DNA of 64,000 nucleotides from VRUE01 sp963706605 (GTDB taxonomy: Bacteria > Actinomycetota > Thermoleophilia > Solirubrobacterales > 70-9): the NCBI GenBank assembly GCA_963706605.1, contig OY970165.1, positions 2,418,001-2,482,000 of the forward strand, given 5' to 3'. Under the pieces are notes generated by a model that was not told the DNA's origin, ran no database searches, and saw only the letters and a list, made by a program, of their open reading frames with translations. Shown here in pieces: positions 24,232-33,753 of this stretch. Both the position numbers and the translations under genes were made by a program. How positions within the stretch are numbered: the first letter of the stretch is position 1; every line of letters starts with the position of its first letter.

Positions 24232-24678
24232 ATGAGCTCAGAGACGATCACCCATTCGCATCGAACGAGCCTCGCCCGGGGATTGGCTGCGAGCGTGATC
24301 TTCGTCGCGATGCTGCTCACCGCGCTGGCGCTCTGGACCGCGATTCCAGTGGGCTGGATCTACATCGGCTCGAAGGTCTCGACGACCCAGTTCCCCAGTG
24401 AAGGGCCCTACGCGGTGGTCGCGATCGGGATCATCGTCACGGTGGTGATCGACGCCTGGCTGCTCGGTCGCCTCAACGCCATCTACATGCAGATCACCGG
24501 CACCAACCGGCTGGCGCCGATGCGGCCGAGCTGGTTGAAGAGCATGCGCGAGTCCGATGCGCCGGCTGGAACCACCACCGTCGTCGAGGCGGTGCTGATG
24601 GGCTCGGTGCTGCTCGCGGGCGGGGTCTTCCTCGTCTGGTTCTTCCTCTTGTCTGGATCCCCGCTTCCCAGCCAGTAG
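24232..24678 (+). CDS. Membrane protein of unknown function
   Basis: 148 residues from ATG 24232, with AGGACGGGG as ribosome site; ATG 24220 is an alternative. Three hydrophobic segments (about 17-39, 58-79, 122-143). No recognised domain. It is divergent from yebC with only 25 bp between starts and meets the aminopeptidase gene tail to tail. Confidence 0.6.
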   Translation: MSSETITHSHRTSLARGLAASVIFVAMLLTALALWTAIPVGWIYIGSKVSTTQFPSEGPYAVVAIGIIVTVVIDAWLLGRLNAIYMQITGTNRLAPMRPSWLKSMRESDAPAGTTTVVEAVLMGSVLLAGGVFLVWFFLLSGSPLPSQ

Positions 24679-25782
24679 TCAGACGACGAACCTGCCGTCG
24701 ACTTGGAAGTCCTCGCCGTCGACGACGATCTTGCCGCCGAGGCGGAGGTCGCAAACCAGGTCGGTGTGGACCGCGGACTCGTTGACGCCGCCCGACTCCG
24801 GATAGCTGCGGCCTACCGCCATGTGGACGGTGCCACCGATCTTCTCGTCGAGCAGCACCTCGCGGGTGCCGCGATCGATCGCGTAGTTGGTGCCGATCCC
24901 CAGCTCGCCGAGCCGGCGCGCTCCGGCGTCGGTGTCCAGCAGCTCGATCAGGAACTCCTCCCCCCTCTCGGCGCTCGCGTCGACCACCTTGCCCGCCTCG
25001 AATCGCAACCGCACGCCGGCGACCTCGCGACCGCCGATCGTCGCCGGTAGATGGAAGGTCACCTCGCCCTCGACCGAGTCCTCGATCGGCCCGGTGAAGA
25101 ACTCGCCGTCGGGCATGTTGTGACGGCCGTCGCAGGGAATGAACTTGCGGCCCTCGATGGCGAGGGTGATGTCGGTGCCGGGGGCCAGAACCCGCACTTC
25201 CCTGTGCCCCTCGATCCACTCCGCCAGCCGCCTCGTCTCAGCCGAGGCCCGTTGCCAGGCGGTCAGCGGGTCGCCGTCGTCGGCAAGACAGGCTCCGTAG
25301 TAGAAGTCCTCGTAGTCAGCCAGGCTCATCTCCGCCTCCGAGGCGTAGGCGTTGGTCGGGAAGAGCGTGTAGCACCAACGGAACTCACCCTTGGCGCTGC
25401 GCTCCATCGCCCGCCCCAACAACTCGCCCGTCGCCGCCTGACGACGGGTCTGGCGCTGCGGGGGCACCGCGGAGAGCTCGCGGGTGTTGCTGGCGGCGCT
25501 GATCGAGATGCGGACATCGACGTTCTCGAGCAGCCACTCGGAGACCGGCGAGACCCAGTCGAGCTGGGCGTCGCTCGCGTGCTTGTAATAGGCGGCGCCC
25601 TGGCCGTCGAGCGAGACGTTGAGGATCGGGTGGGCACCCGCTTTCAGCACCTCCTCGTAGACCGCGAGCAGCAATGGCTGTGCCGCGCTCTCGCCGTCGA
25701 TCGAGACGATCTCGCCCTCCTTCACCTCGGTCGAGTAGCCAACGAGGATCTTCGCCAGCCGTTCCGCTCTCGGATCTCTCAC
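24679..25782 (-). CDS. M29-family metallo-aminopeptidase (AmpS/AmpII-like)
   Basis: 367 residues. Family M29 features are visible: RAERLAKILVGYS at the start, LFPTNAYASEAEMSLADYEDFYY, the metal region around HNMPDGEFFTGPIEDSVEG, and a late cluster GGTVHMAVGRSYPESGG plus SAVHTDLVCDLR with His and Asp ligands. A cytosolic peptidase removing N-terminal residues. Its ATG overlaps the pdxT stop by 4 nt, so it is the third gene of the pdxS-pdxT operon. Confidence 0.88.
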   Translation of the reverse strand: MRDPRAERLAKILVGYSTEVKEGEIVSIDGESAAQPLLLAVYEEVLKAGAHPILNVSLDGQGAAYYKHASDAQLDWVSPVSEWLLENVDVRISISAASNTRELSAVPPQRQTRRQAATGELLGRAMERSAKGEFRWCYTLFPTNAYASEAEMSLADYEDFYYGACLADDGDPLTAWQRASAETRRLAEWIEGHREVRVLAPGTDITLAIEGRKFIPCDGRHNMPDGEFFTGPIEDSVEGEVTFHLPATIGGREVAGVRLRFEAGKVVDASAERGEEFLIELLDTDAGARRLGELGIGTNYAIDRGTREVLLDEKIGGTVHMAVGRSYPESGGVNESAVHTDLVCDLRLGGKIVVDGEDFQVDGRFVV

Positions 25783-26369
25783 GTCTGCGCCTCCTCGCGG
25801 GCGCGTTGTCGCGCCCCGGTCGTCATTGCCATGAACACCGCGTGCAGTCTCGAGTCGTCGGTCAGCTCGGGGTGGAAGGCGCAGGCCAACACACCGCCCT
25901 CCCGAATCGCCACCGGGTGTTCCCCATAGGAGGCGAGCACCTCGACTCCCGAGCCGTGGCGCTCCACCCAGGGGGCACGGATGAACACCGCTCGCAGCGG
26001 CTCCTCGCCGATTCCCTCGACCGACAGGTCCGCCTCGAAGCTCTGCAGCTGTCGGCCGAACGCGTTGCGCCGCGCCGTCGCGTCGATCAGGCCGAGGTGG
26101 GCGTCGTCGCAGACGATCATCCCCGCGCAGGTGCCGAACACCGACCGCCCCTTCTCGTGGTGGGAGCGGATCGCCGACCCCAGCCCCACCGACTCGATCC
26201 CCTTGACGATCGTCGTGCTCTCCCCTCCCGGGATGACCAGCCCGTCGAGGTCCTCCAGATCAGCGGGAGCGCGGACCTCCGACACCTCAGCCCCCAGGGC
26301 GCCCAACATGGTCAGATGCGCTTCAAAGCCGCCCTGAATCGCCAGTACGCCGACGCGCAGGTCAGGCAC
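25779..26369 (-). CDS. pdxT: Pyridoxal 5'-phosphate synthase glutaminase subunit PdxT
   Basis: 196 residues from GTG 26369 (VPDLRVGVLAIQGGF), which overlaps the pdxS stop by 8 nt. Class I amidotransferase: PGGESTTI, nucleophile Cys in FGTCAGMIV, and the His-Glu pair in CAFHPELTDD. It supplies ammonia from glutamine to PdxS. A longer start at 26390 is possible but would extend past the conserved family start. Confidence 0.95.
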   Translation of the reverse strand: MPDLRVGVLAIQGGFEAHLTMLGALGAEVSEVRAPADLEDLDGLVIPGGESTTIVKGIESVGLGSAIRSHHEKGRSVFGTCAGMIVCDDAHLGLIDATARRNAFGRQLQSFEADLSVEGIGEEPLRAVFIRAPWVERHGSGVEVLASYGEHPVAIREGGVLACAFHPELTDDSRLHAVFMAMTTGARQRAREEAQT

Positions 26370-27249
26370 CGCGGTCCTGCAGGAGTGCATCGGCAGCGGC
26401 CAGCTCGGAGATCTCCAAGCCGGGCATCGCCTCGCCGAGGCCGATCGACGCCGCCGTCACGCGCTCGGGGTCGTTGAAGTGCGTGGTCGCCTCGACGATC
26501 GCGCGAGCACGGCGCTCCGGATCGGCGCTCTTGAAGATGCCCGAGCCGACGAAGTTGCCCTCGGCGCCGAGCTGCATCATCAGCGCCGCGTCCGCCGGGG
26601 TGGCGATTCCACCGGCGCAGAAGAGCGGCACCGGAAGGCGGCCCTTCGCGGCCACCTCGTGGACGACTTCGAGCGGCGCCTGGTGCTCCTTGGCGGCAGC
26701 GGCGAGCTCCTCGGGCCTGAGCTGGGCAAGTCGCTTGACCCCGGCGACGATCTCGCGCATGTGGCGCACGGCCTCGACCACGTTGCCGGTCCCGGCCTCG
26801 CCCTTGGAGCGGATCATCGCCGCCCCCTCGCCGATCCGCCGCAGCGCCTCGCCGAGGTTGGTGGCGCCGCAGACGAAGGGCACCGCGAAGGCGAGCTTGT
26901 CGATGTGGTGGCGCTCGTCAGCCGGAGTCAGCACCTCCGACTCGTCGATGTAGTCGACCTCGAGCGCCTGCAGGACCTGGGCCTCGGCGAAATGGCCGAT
27001 CCGCGCCTTCGCCATCACCGGGATGCTCACCGCCTCCTGGATCCCCCTGATCATCGCCGGGTCCGACATGCGGGCGACGCCGCCGTCGCGGCGGATGTCG
27101 GCGGGGACCCGCTCCAGCGCCATCACGGCGCAGGCGCCGGCCGTCTCGGCGATCCGCGCCTGCTCGGGCGTGACCACGTCCATGATCACCCCGCCCTTGA
27201 GCATCTCGGCAAGGCCGGTCTTTACGCGGAACGTTGCCCTCTCAGCCAT
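26362..27249 (-). CDS. pdxS: Pyridoxal 5'-phosphate synthase subunit PdxS
   Basis: 295 residues from ATG 27249; the frame is open further upstream but the family starts here. The TIM barrel shows GGVIMDVVTPEQA, ALERVPADIR, catalytic lysine region VMAKARIGHF, FVCGATNLGEALRR and GNVVEAVRHMR. PdxS with PdxT makes PLP from ribose 5-phosphate, glyceraldehyde 3-phosphate and glutamine. PLP is used by the ThrC-like enzyme in this window. Confidence 0.97.
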   Translation of the reverse strand: MAERATFRVKTGLAEMLKGGVIMDVVTPEQARIAETAGACAVMALERVPADIRRDGGVARMSDPAMIRGIQEAVSIPVMAKARIGHFAEAQVLQALEVDYIDESEVLTPADERHHIDKLAFAVPFVCGATNLGEALRRIGEGAAMIRSKGEAGTGNVVEAVRHMREIVAGVKRLAQLRPEELAAAAKEHQAPLEVVHEVAAKGRLPVPLFCAGGIATPADAALMMQLGAEGNFVGSGIFKSADPERRARAIVEATTHFNDPERVTAASIGLGEAMPGLEISELAAADALLQDRGA

Positions 27250-27377
27250 GAAGGCATTATTACCGGAGCGCCCGTGCAACCAATGAGCGAGTGTCACGAT
27301 CTGATTCTTCGCGAGCGGCGCCGATACGGGGCATAGCCGCCGCCCCCGGACGCGAAGCGGAGGAGGTGGCGGTTTGT

Positions 27378-28235
27378 TTACTTCAGTTTGTAGGCGCGGA
27401 TGCGATCTTTGTGCGCCGCTTCGTCGCGGGCATAGAGACCGTGCGCGAGTCCCTGCACCAGCGCCATCAACGCCGTGTTGGAACGGGCGAAGGAAGGGCT
27501 GTTGGAAGAGAAGTAGAGGGTCTGCTCGGCGTGCTCGCCGACCTCGGAAAGCGAGGCGTCCGAAATCGCAAGGGTGCGGGCGCGGCGGTGCAGGGCGAGC
27601 TTCATCGCCCGCAACAGAAGGGGATGGGCTCGGCCGCAGGAGAGCACGATGACGAGGGTCTCTTCGTCGATCCGCCCGAGTCGCTGCAACGACTCGCCGC
27701 CGGTGCTGGCGACGATTTCGGCGCGGATGTCGAGCAGGCTGAGGATGTGCCGCAGGTAGCTGGCGAAGAAGGCCATCTGGTCGACGCCGACGATCACCAC
27801 GCGCTGCGCTTCGGCCAACGCCGCGACGGCGCCGTCGACCTGCTCGCGGGTGAGGTTGCGCGCCGTTTCCTCGAGGTTCGCGTAGTCGGCGCTCAGCGAC
27901 CCCTCCAGCTCGGAATGGTCGAAGGAGAAGAGAGCAGCGCCGCCGGCGGTGGACCCGGCGCCGGCCACGGTGGCGGTGCGGTACTCCTCGATCGCGGCCT
28001 GCTGCAGCTCTGGATAGCCCTCGAAGCCGAGGGCCTGGGAGAAGCGCACCACCGTCGATGAGGAGGTGCTCGCTCTCCGGGCCAGCTCCTCGGCGGTGAG
28101 GAAGGCTGCCTCGTCGAGGTGATCGACGATGTAGCGGGCGACGTCTTTCTGCGAGCGCGAGAACTCCTCGAAACGCTCCTGGATGTATTCGGAAAGGCTC
28201 TTCAGCTGGGGGGATTTCGTTGCGGTCTTGGTCAC
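27378..28235 (-). CDS. MurR/RpiR-family transcriptional regulator
   Basis: 285 residues from GTG 28235. The N-terminal RpiR helix-turn-helix (SQKDVARYIVDHLDEAAFLT, RASTSSSTVVRFSQALGF) is followed by a SIS sugar-phosphate isomerase-like domain at about 130-270 (VVIVGVDQMAFFASYL, VIVLSCGRAHPLLL). Such proteins sense phosphosugars. It is upstream of pdxS on the same strand with 128 bp between, so it may or may not regulate PLP synthesis. The start is weakly supported. Confidence 0.85.
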   Translation of the reverse strand: MTKTATKSPQLKSLSEYIQERFEEFSRSQKDVARYIVDHLDEAAFLTAEELARRASTSSSTVVRFSQALGFEGYPELQQAAIEEYRTATVAGAGSTAGGAALFSFDHSELEGSLSADYANLEETARNLTREQVDGAVAALAEAQRVVIVGVDQMAFFASYLRHILSLLDIRAEIVASTGGESLQRLGRIDEETLVIVLSCGRAHPLLLRAMKLALHRRARTLAISDASLSEVGEHAEQTLYFSSNSPSFARSNTALMALVQGLAHGLYARDEAAHKDRIRAYKLK

Positions 28236-28283
28236 GGCGGTCCATTTCGCCGGTTCGCATGCTTTCCCTTCTGATCTGGTTGG

Positions 28284-28679
28284 ATGGTGTGCGGAATGAC
28301 CCTCGAGCAGGCCCTCCGCATCACGAACAGGAACATGATCGCCTTCGATCTGGTCCTCGGATCGGCCGCGATCGCCGCCCCCCAGGCGACCCTGCGCGTG
28401 CTCGGCCACGACGAGCCCTCGCCCGACGCGACTCACCTCTTCCGGCGTTGCGGCCCGATCTGGCTCACCTTCGCCGCGGCCCATGCCCTCGCCGCCACAC
28501 GTGGCGAGCAGCGCGACTGGTGGGCGCTGGCCTGGCTGCGGGGCACCGAGATCGCCACCGACGCGCTCTGGGCCGAGTCCCCGGCGGTGAGCCGGCCGGG
28601 CGCCAAGCTAGGTCTGCGTCTCGCCGGAGTCGCGAACGTGGCGATGGCCGCCGGCTTCGCCTGGCTCTCGAAGCGATGA
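28284..28679 (+). CDS. Small membrane protein of unknown function
   Basis: 131 residues from ATG 28284, or 127 from ATG 28296. Moderately hydrophobic segments near 19-37, 58-75 and 108-127 suggest three or four membrane passes. No known domain. First of a chain of coupled genes (28284-31072) joined by ATGA overlaps. Confidence 0.6.
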   Translation: MVCGMTLEQALRITNRNMIAFDLVLGSAAIAAPQATLRVLGHDEPSPDATHLFRRCGPIWLTFAAAHALAATRGEQRDWWALAWLRGTEIATDALWAESPAVSRPGAKLGLRLAGVANVAMAAGFAWLSKR

Positions 28680-29005
28680 GCGCGGGCGCCGGCCTCCCCA
28701 GCAAACGCTGGAGCCTGCGCGGCCACGACGAGGAAGGCAACGAGGTCTGGCTGATCCGCAGCTTCGGGCAAAAGCTCTACCGCTGTCCGGGTTGCCACGG
28801 CGACATCCCGATCGGCACCGAGCACACCGTCGTCCAGCTCGTCCTGCGGTTGGGGGGCACCGAACACCACCACTGGCACCGGCAGTGCGCCGAGGAAATG
28901 CTGATGCCGGATCTGCGTGACCTGAGAAAGGTGCCGGCCTCGCAGTCATCGCGCTCGAAGCTCGAGGGGCGTGGACGCCGTCCGTCGGGCCGGCGTCGCC
29001 GCTGA
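28676..29005 (+). CDS. Small zinc-binding hypothetical protein
   Basis: 109 residues. ATG 28676 overlaps the previous stop (ATGA). A CPGCHGDIP pair and a later HHHWHRQC segment give a likely CxxC...HxxxC zinc site. This pattern is common in actinobacterial proteins of unknown role. The last 25 residues are very basic, ending in RRRR, so nucleic-acid binding is possible. Confidence 0.65.
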   Translation: MSAGAGLPSKRWSLRGHDEEGNEVWLIRSFGQKLYRCPGCHGDIPIGTEHTVVQLVLRLGGTEHHHWHRQCAEEMLMPDLRDLRKVPASQSSRSKLEGRGRRPSGRRRR

Positions 29006-29010
29006 GCGGG

Positions 29011-29748
29011 ATGACCGCCGTCTCGCTCTACATACGGATCTGGCGGACCTACTTCGCCTGGGCGCGGACGCTGCTGCCGCTCGCGGTCACGGTCTTCGTG
29101 CCGCTCGGCCTGATCCACGCGATCCCCGTCCACGTCGAGGCGACCTCGCTGAATCTCGGCAGCGGCCTGGAGATCGCCGGCGCCGTCCTGGCCTTGATGC
29201 TGCTGGTGACCACCGGCCTGCTCGGCGAGGTCTTCTACACCGGCGCGGTCGCGATCGCGCTCACCCACCCCCACGGAGGCCGGCCGCCGTCGCTGCGAGA
29301 GGTCGCCGGCACGATCAACTACTGGCGGCTGATCGTCGTCGACCTGATCTTCGGCATCCTGGTGGCCGTCGGCACGGTCGCCTTCGTCGTGCCGGGGATC
29401 CTCGTCTTCGTCTACCTCGGCCTCGCCGCCCCCGTGGTGGAGATCGAGCACCGCGGGGTGCGCGCGGCGCTCGCCCGCAGCTTCCACCTCGTCCGCGGTC
29501 ACTTCTGGCTGGTGCTGGCGGTCCTGGTCCCGATCGAGATGGCCAGCGACGCGATCACCGGGGTCGCGACGGGCATGGCGCACTCCCTGCTCGGCGACTC
29601 GCTGATCGCCGAGTGGTTGACCGACACGACGACCAACATCGTGCTGACGCCCTTCTACGCGGTCGCGGCGGTACTGCTCACGATCGACCTGATCGCGGAG
29701 AGGGACGGCGCCGAACCGCGTCTACACTCGCATCCACCCAGCCGATGA
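29011..29748 (+). CDS. Polytopic membrane protein
   Basis: 245 residues with six likely membrane helices. The segment GVRAALARSFHLVRGHFW and the overall pattern resemble the membrane domain found beside glycerophosphodiester phosphodiesterases and in YciC-like proteins; this is a loose resemblance. It is 5 bp after the zinc-binding gene and overlaps the next start by 4 nt. Confidence 0.6.
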   Translation: MTAVSLYIRIWRTYFAWARTLLPLAVTVFVPLGLIHAIPVHVEATSLNLGSGLEIAGAVLALMLLVTTGLLGEVFYTGAVAIALTHPHGGRPPSLREVAGTINYWRLIVVDLIFGILVAVGTVAFVVPGILVFVYLGLAAPVVEIEHRGVRAALARSFHLVRGHFWLVLAVLVPIEMASDAITGVATGMAHSLLGDSLIAEWLTDTTTNIVLTPFYAVAAVLLTIDLIAERDGAEPRLHSHPPSR

Positions 29749-30614
29749 CCACGGCATCGATCTTCAGCGACTTCTGGAACAACCAGATCCTCGCCGACGA
29801 AAAACAGGGCCTCTTCCTGGTCCTGGTCGGGTTCATCCTCTCGTTCGCCTTCATCCGCATGAGCACCCGCCTGATGCGCAGCCCGCGGGTGCCCTGGTGG
29901 CCCGGCAGCGTGGTCAGCGACAGCGGCGTCCACCTGCACCATCTGGTCTTCGGGATCGTCACGATGATGATCGCCGGCACGCTGGGGATCGCGGCGCTGG
30001 GAGAGAGTCCCTATGCCGAAATCTTCGCCTTCCTCTTCGGCGTCGGGGCAGGGCTGACGATCGACGAGTTCGCCCTCTGGGTGTACCTGGACGACGTCTA
30101 CTGGGCGGAGGAGGGGCGTGCCTCGATCGACGCGACGGTGATCGCCGCGGCGGGGATGATGCTGATCCTGCTGGGGTTCAGCCCCTTCAGCTTCGAAACC
30201 GGCTCGTTCGAGGAGACGGTGATCAGCATCCTCGGTGCCGCGTTCGTGTTCGGACTGGTCGCGGCCTGCTTCGCAAAGCAGCGGGTCCTGCACGGCACGA
30301 TCGGCTTCTTCGTCTTCCCGATCGCGCTCTACGGAACGCTGCGGCTCGGCAAGCCGGACTCCCCCTGGGCTCGCCGCCGCTACGGCAAACGCAACCCCAC
30401 GAAGCAGACGAGGGCGGAGGCCCGTTTCCCCGCCGACCGTCGCACCGAGCGTTTCAAGAACGCCTTCCGCGACATCATCGGGGGCAAGCCAAACGAGGGA
30501 GTCGCCGCGGTGACCGAAGAGGCGCTTGCGGCCACCCGCGAGGCCGCCGAAGAAGTGCGCCACCGGGCGGAGCAGGTAACGCACCCGGCGGCGCGCAAAG
30601 GGGAGGACAGATGA
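29745..30614 (+). CDS. Polytopic membrane protein with charged C-terminal tail
   Basis: 289 residues from ATG 29745 (ATGA overlap). Six or so helices in the first 200 residues, including a histidine motif VHLHHLVFGIVTMM and an acidic segment LTIDEFALWVYLDDVYW that could bind metal. The last 85 residues are cytosolic, basic, then helical (EEALAATREAAEEVRHRAEQ). No family recognised. It precedes yjbQ with an ATGA overlap. Confidence 0.6.
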   Translation: MTTASIFSDFWNNQILADEKQGLFLVLVGFILSFAFIRMSTRLMRSPRVPWWPGSVVSDSGVHLHHLVFGIVTMMIAGTLGIAALGESPYAEIFAFLFGVGAGLTIDEFALWVYLDDVYWAEEGRASIDATVIAAAGMMLILLGFSPFSFETGSFEETVISILGAAFVFGLVAACFAKQRVLHGTIGFFVFPIALYGTLRLGKPDSPWARRRYGKRNPTKQTRAEARFPADRRTERFKNAFRDIIGGKPNEGVAAVTEEALAATREAAEEVRHRAEQVTHPAARKGEDR

Positions 30615-31072
30615 AATCGCACACCGCCTATATGACCTTCGAGACCGACGAACGACGCGAGCTGATCCGCATCACCGAGGACGTCCAGGCGGCGATCGAC
30701 GAGGCCGGGATCGCGGAGGGCATGGCGTTGGTCTCCGCGATGCACATCACCGCCGGTGTATGGGTCAACGACGACGAGCCGGGTCTGCACGAGGACGTGA
30801 TGGAGTGGCTCGACAAAGTGGCGCCGCCGAGCTGGAAGGCGCCGGCCAACGAGGTGGCGGTGGAGCTGCTGCCCGAGGGCGGCGACTACCGGCACCACCG
30901 CGGCGGCGAGGACAACGGCGACGCCCACTTCAAGAACCTGCTGGTCCACCAGCAGGCGATCCTGCCGATCACCAACGGCCGTCTCGACCTCGGCCCCTGG
31001 CAGCAGGTCTTCTACTGCGAGTTCGACGGCAGGCGGCGCAAGCGTCTCGTGATCAAGCTGATCGGGGACTGA
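30611..31072 (+). CDS. YjbQ/UPF0047-family protein
   Basis: 153 residues. Family features: ITEDVQAAIDEAGIAEGMALV, the HITAGVWVNDDEPGLHEDVM segment with conserved His and Glu, GDAHFKNLLVHQQAILPI, and GPWQQVFYCEFDGRRRKR. E. coli YjbQ has secondary thiamine-phosphate synthase activity; the physiological role is uncertain. ATG overlaps the upstream stop, ending the membrane-protein operon. Confidence 0.9.
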   Translation: MKSHTAYMTFETDERRELIRITEDVQAAIDEAGIAEGMALVSAMHITAGVWVNDDEPGLHEDVMEWLDKVAPPSWKAPANEVAVELLPEGGDYRHHRGGEDNGDAHFKNLLVHQQAILPITNGRLDLGPWQQVFYCEFDGRRRKRLVIKLIGD

Positions 31073-31082
31073 CCCGCGCTGG

Positions 31083-33291
31083 CTAGCTTCCCGTCTCGGC
31101 CTCGGCGGGGTGGGTGCGGGTTCGCTCGAGGACGCGCTCGACCCGCTTCGGCAGGTACCAGTTCCACTCACTGAGCAGCTTCATCAGGGCCGGCACGAGG
31201 ATGGCGCGGACGATCGTCGCATCGAGCAGGATCGCGGCGGAGAGGCCGATGCCGAACTCCTGCAGACCGACGAAGGAGCCGGCGGTGAAACCGGCGAAGG
31301 CCGCGATCATGATCAGCGCGGCGGCGGTGATGATGCCGACCGGTGTGCTCGAGGCCGTAGGCGACCGCCTCCTCGTTGTCGTGGCGCTTGTCCCACTCCT
31401 CGCGGATGCGGGAGAGCAGGAAGACCTCGTAGTCCATCGAGAGGCCGAAGAGCATCGCGAAGAGGAAGATCGGGATCCAGCCTTCGATCTGCGGGGTGCC
31501 GTCGAGACCCAGGGTCGAGTGCAATCCCTGCTGGAAGACCAGGACCAGCACGCCGTAGGTGGCGCTGACCGAAAGCAGATTCAGCAGCACCGCCTTCAGC
31601 GGCAGAACGACCGAGCGGAAGGCGCGCAGGAGGAGCAGGTAGGAGAGGATCAGAACCGCGATGACGAGCCACGGGAAGGCGCCGTAGGCGGTTTCGATGA
31701 AGTCGACCCCGAAGGCGGGAGCGCCGGAGAGAACCACCTCGGTGCTGCCGAAGTGAGCGTTGGGTATGTAGGTGTCGCGGATCCGGTGGACCAGGTCCTG
31801 CGCTTCCTTCGTGCCCGAGTCGCCCTGACCGGCGACGCGGATCTGCGCGACCTGGCCGGTTTCGTCAAGCAGGCTGTTGCGTTCGGCAATCGCGCGGCCG
31901 CGGGGACCCGGCGGCAACAGCGAAGGTGAGAGGATCGTCGACGGCTTCACCTCGGGGTCGCGGCGCAGCTGGGCGACCAGCCGGTTCTCGGCGGCGATCA
32001 CCTCCGGCGCGAGAGCACCGTCGGGACGACCGGTGTTGATCACGATCTGGTTCGGGGCCAGGGCACCCGGACCGAGGGTGTCGCGCAGCAGAGCGAAGCC
32101 TCGGGTCGACTCCCTGGTGAGCGGGACGCCACGATTGTCGCCGCTGGTCACATGCAGGCCGAGCGCCGGCAACGCCAGGCCGATCATCAGCCCCCCGCCC
32201 ACGACCAGGTAGGGGATCGGCCGGCGCATGATCGAGCGCGCGAGTTTGCTCCAGACGCCCGGCCTGCCCGCAGCTCGGTTCTGGATGATGCGACGTGGGA
32301 TCACGCGGAACCTGTTCACCTTCCTTCCCATCACCGCCAGCAGCGCCGGCAGGAAGGTCGCCGAGGCGGCGATCGAGAAGAGCGGCACTAGCAGGCCGCC
32401 GACCCCCATCGAACGCATGAAGGGCACCGGCATGAAGACGAGCAGCGCCAAGCCGACCGCGACGACGGCGCCGGAGAAGAGGGTGGCACGGCCCGCCGTC
32501 TTCATCGTCTCGACCAGCGCCTCCTGGGCGGAGTCCTGTTTCTCCAGCTCTTCGCGGTAGCGGAAGACGACCAGCATCGAGTAGTCGACCGCGATCGCCA
32601 GGCCGATCAGGGAGACGATGTTGGTCACGTAGATCGCCATGTCCATGAAGTGGGCGACGACCCAGACCGCACCCAGCGTCGAGGGGATCGTCACCGCAGC
32701 GAAGGCGAACGGCACAGCGATCCCGGCCAGGGTGCCGAACATGAACAGCATCACGATCAGGGCGATCGGGATCGCGATCGTCTCCCCCTTGGCGAGGTCT
32801 TCGTTGTAGATCTTCTGGGTGTCGTGGTTGATCGCCGGGAAGCCCGAGAGGTAGGTCGTGGTGCCCGGCAGCTGCGGCGTGGCGTCGCGGATGTCCGGCG
32901 TCTTCTTGGCGGCGTCCTGGTTTTCCAGCGGGGTGTTGATCTGGGCGTAGGCGACGTGCGGCGAGGCGACCAGGACAGGCCCAGGGTTGGCGCCCTGGAC
33001 GACCGAGGAGGCCTGCGCCGTCGCCTTCGTGGCCCGGACTCGGAAGGCCGTAGTGCCGGCGACGGGTCGCTTGGTTTGGAAGACCAGCGTGAAGGCGCCG
33101 TCACCGCGCTCGTTGAAGTGGTCCTTGAGCAGGTCGAGGCCGCGTTCGGCGTCCGAGCCGGGCACTCGGAAGCGATTGCTCAGCAGGTCGCCGAGATGCG
33201 ACGCCCCGTAGCCGCCGAAGACGAAGAGGATCAGCCAGGCGGCAATGACCTTCTTGCGGTTGTCGATGACGGCGCGCGTCCAGCGCTCCAC
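31083..33291 (-). pseudogene. MMPL-family transporter broken by a +1 frameshift
   Basis: RND-type lipid/drug exporter of about 735 residues. Reads intact from ATG 33291 through the first helix, GLAIAVDYSMLVVFRYREEL and the second core GLSMDYEVFLLSRIREEW to AYGLEHTGR. There one extra base (near 31335) changes frame. The expected ending IAAFAGFTAGSFVGLQEFG...LLDATIVRAILVPALM is found in the next frame and stops at 31083. Everything else is well preserved, so a recent mutation or a sequencing error is equally possible. Confidence 0.85.
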
Positions 33292-33365
33292 AGCGTTCCT
33301 TCCGTCGGACGGGACGAGGAGAAGCCGCGATTCTACGAAAGCCGCGCCACCGGCTCGCCGAGGCC

Positions 33366-33716
33366 CTACCCGGTCCGCGTCATCAAGCCGACCTGGTGAC
33401 CCTCGGGATCGGTGAACAGCGCGATCTGACCGCTGGGGATGTCCATCGGACCCATCGTCCGCTTGCCGCCCAGCGTCTCCACCTTGCCCAGGGCAGCCTC
33501 GATGTCCTCGACCAGGACGTAAAAGGTGACGTGGCCGGAGTCACCGGGCGGCGCCGCGCCAATTCCCCCTGGGATGCCCTCGCCGCCGGTGTCGATCGTC
33601 GTGTACGGCATCCCATCCATGTCGGTCAGCTTCCAGTCGAACAGCGACGAGTAAAAGCCCTTCAATGCCTGGTGGTCTTTGCCGGCCACCTCGAACCACA
33701 TAGTCGGATTGCCCAT
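33366..33716 (-). CDS. VOC-family (glyoxalase/bleomycin-resistance-like) protein
   Basis: 116 residues, one VOC domain. MWFEVAGKD, the FYSSLFDWKL helix, VTFYVLVEDIEAALGKVETLGG and LFTDPEGHQVGL follow the family. Such proteins bind small molecules or metals in a dimer; substrate unknown. It lies just downstream of the ArsR-SRPBCC pair on the same strand, a common grouping. Confidence 0.85.
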   Translation of the reverse strand: MGNPTMWFEVAGKDHQALKGFYSSLFDWKLTDMDGMPYTTIDTGGEGIPGGIGAAPPGDSGHVTFYVLVEDIEAALGKVETLGGKRTMGPMDIPSGQIALFTDPEGHQVGLMTRTG

Positions 33717-33753
33717 CGTTTCTTACCTCCTGTGTCGGTGTTTGGGATCGGTG

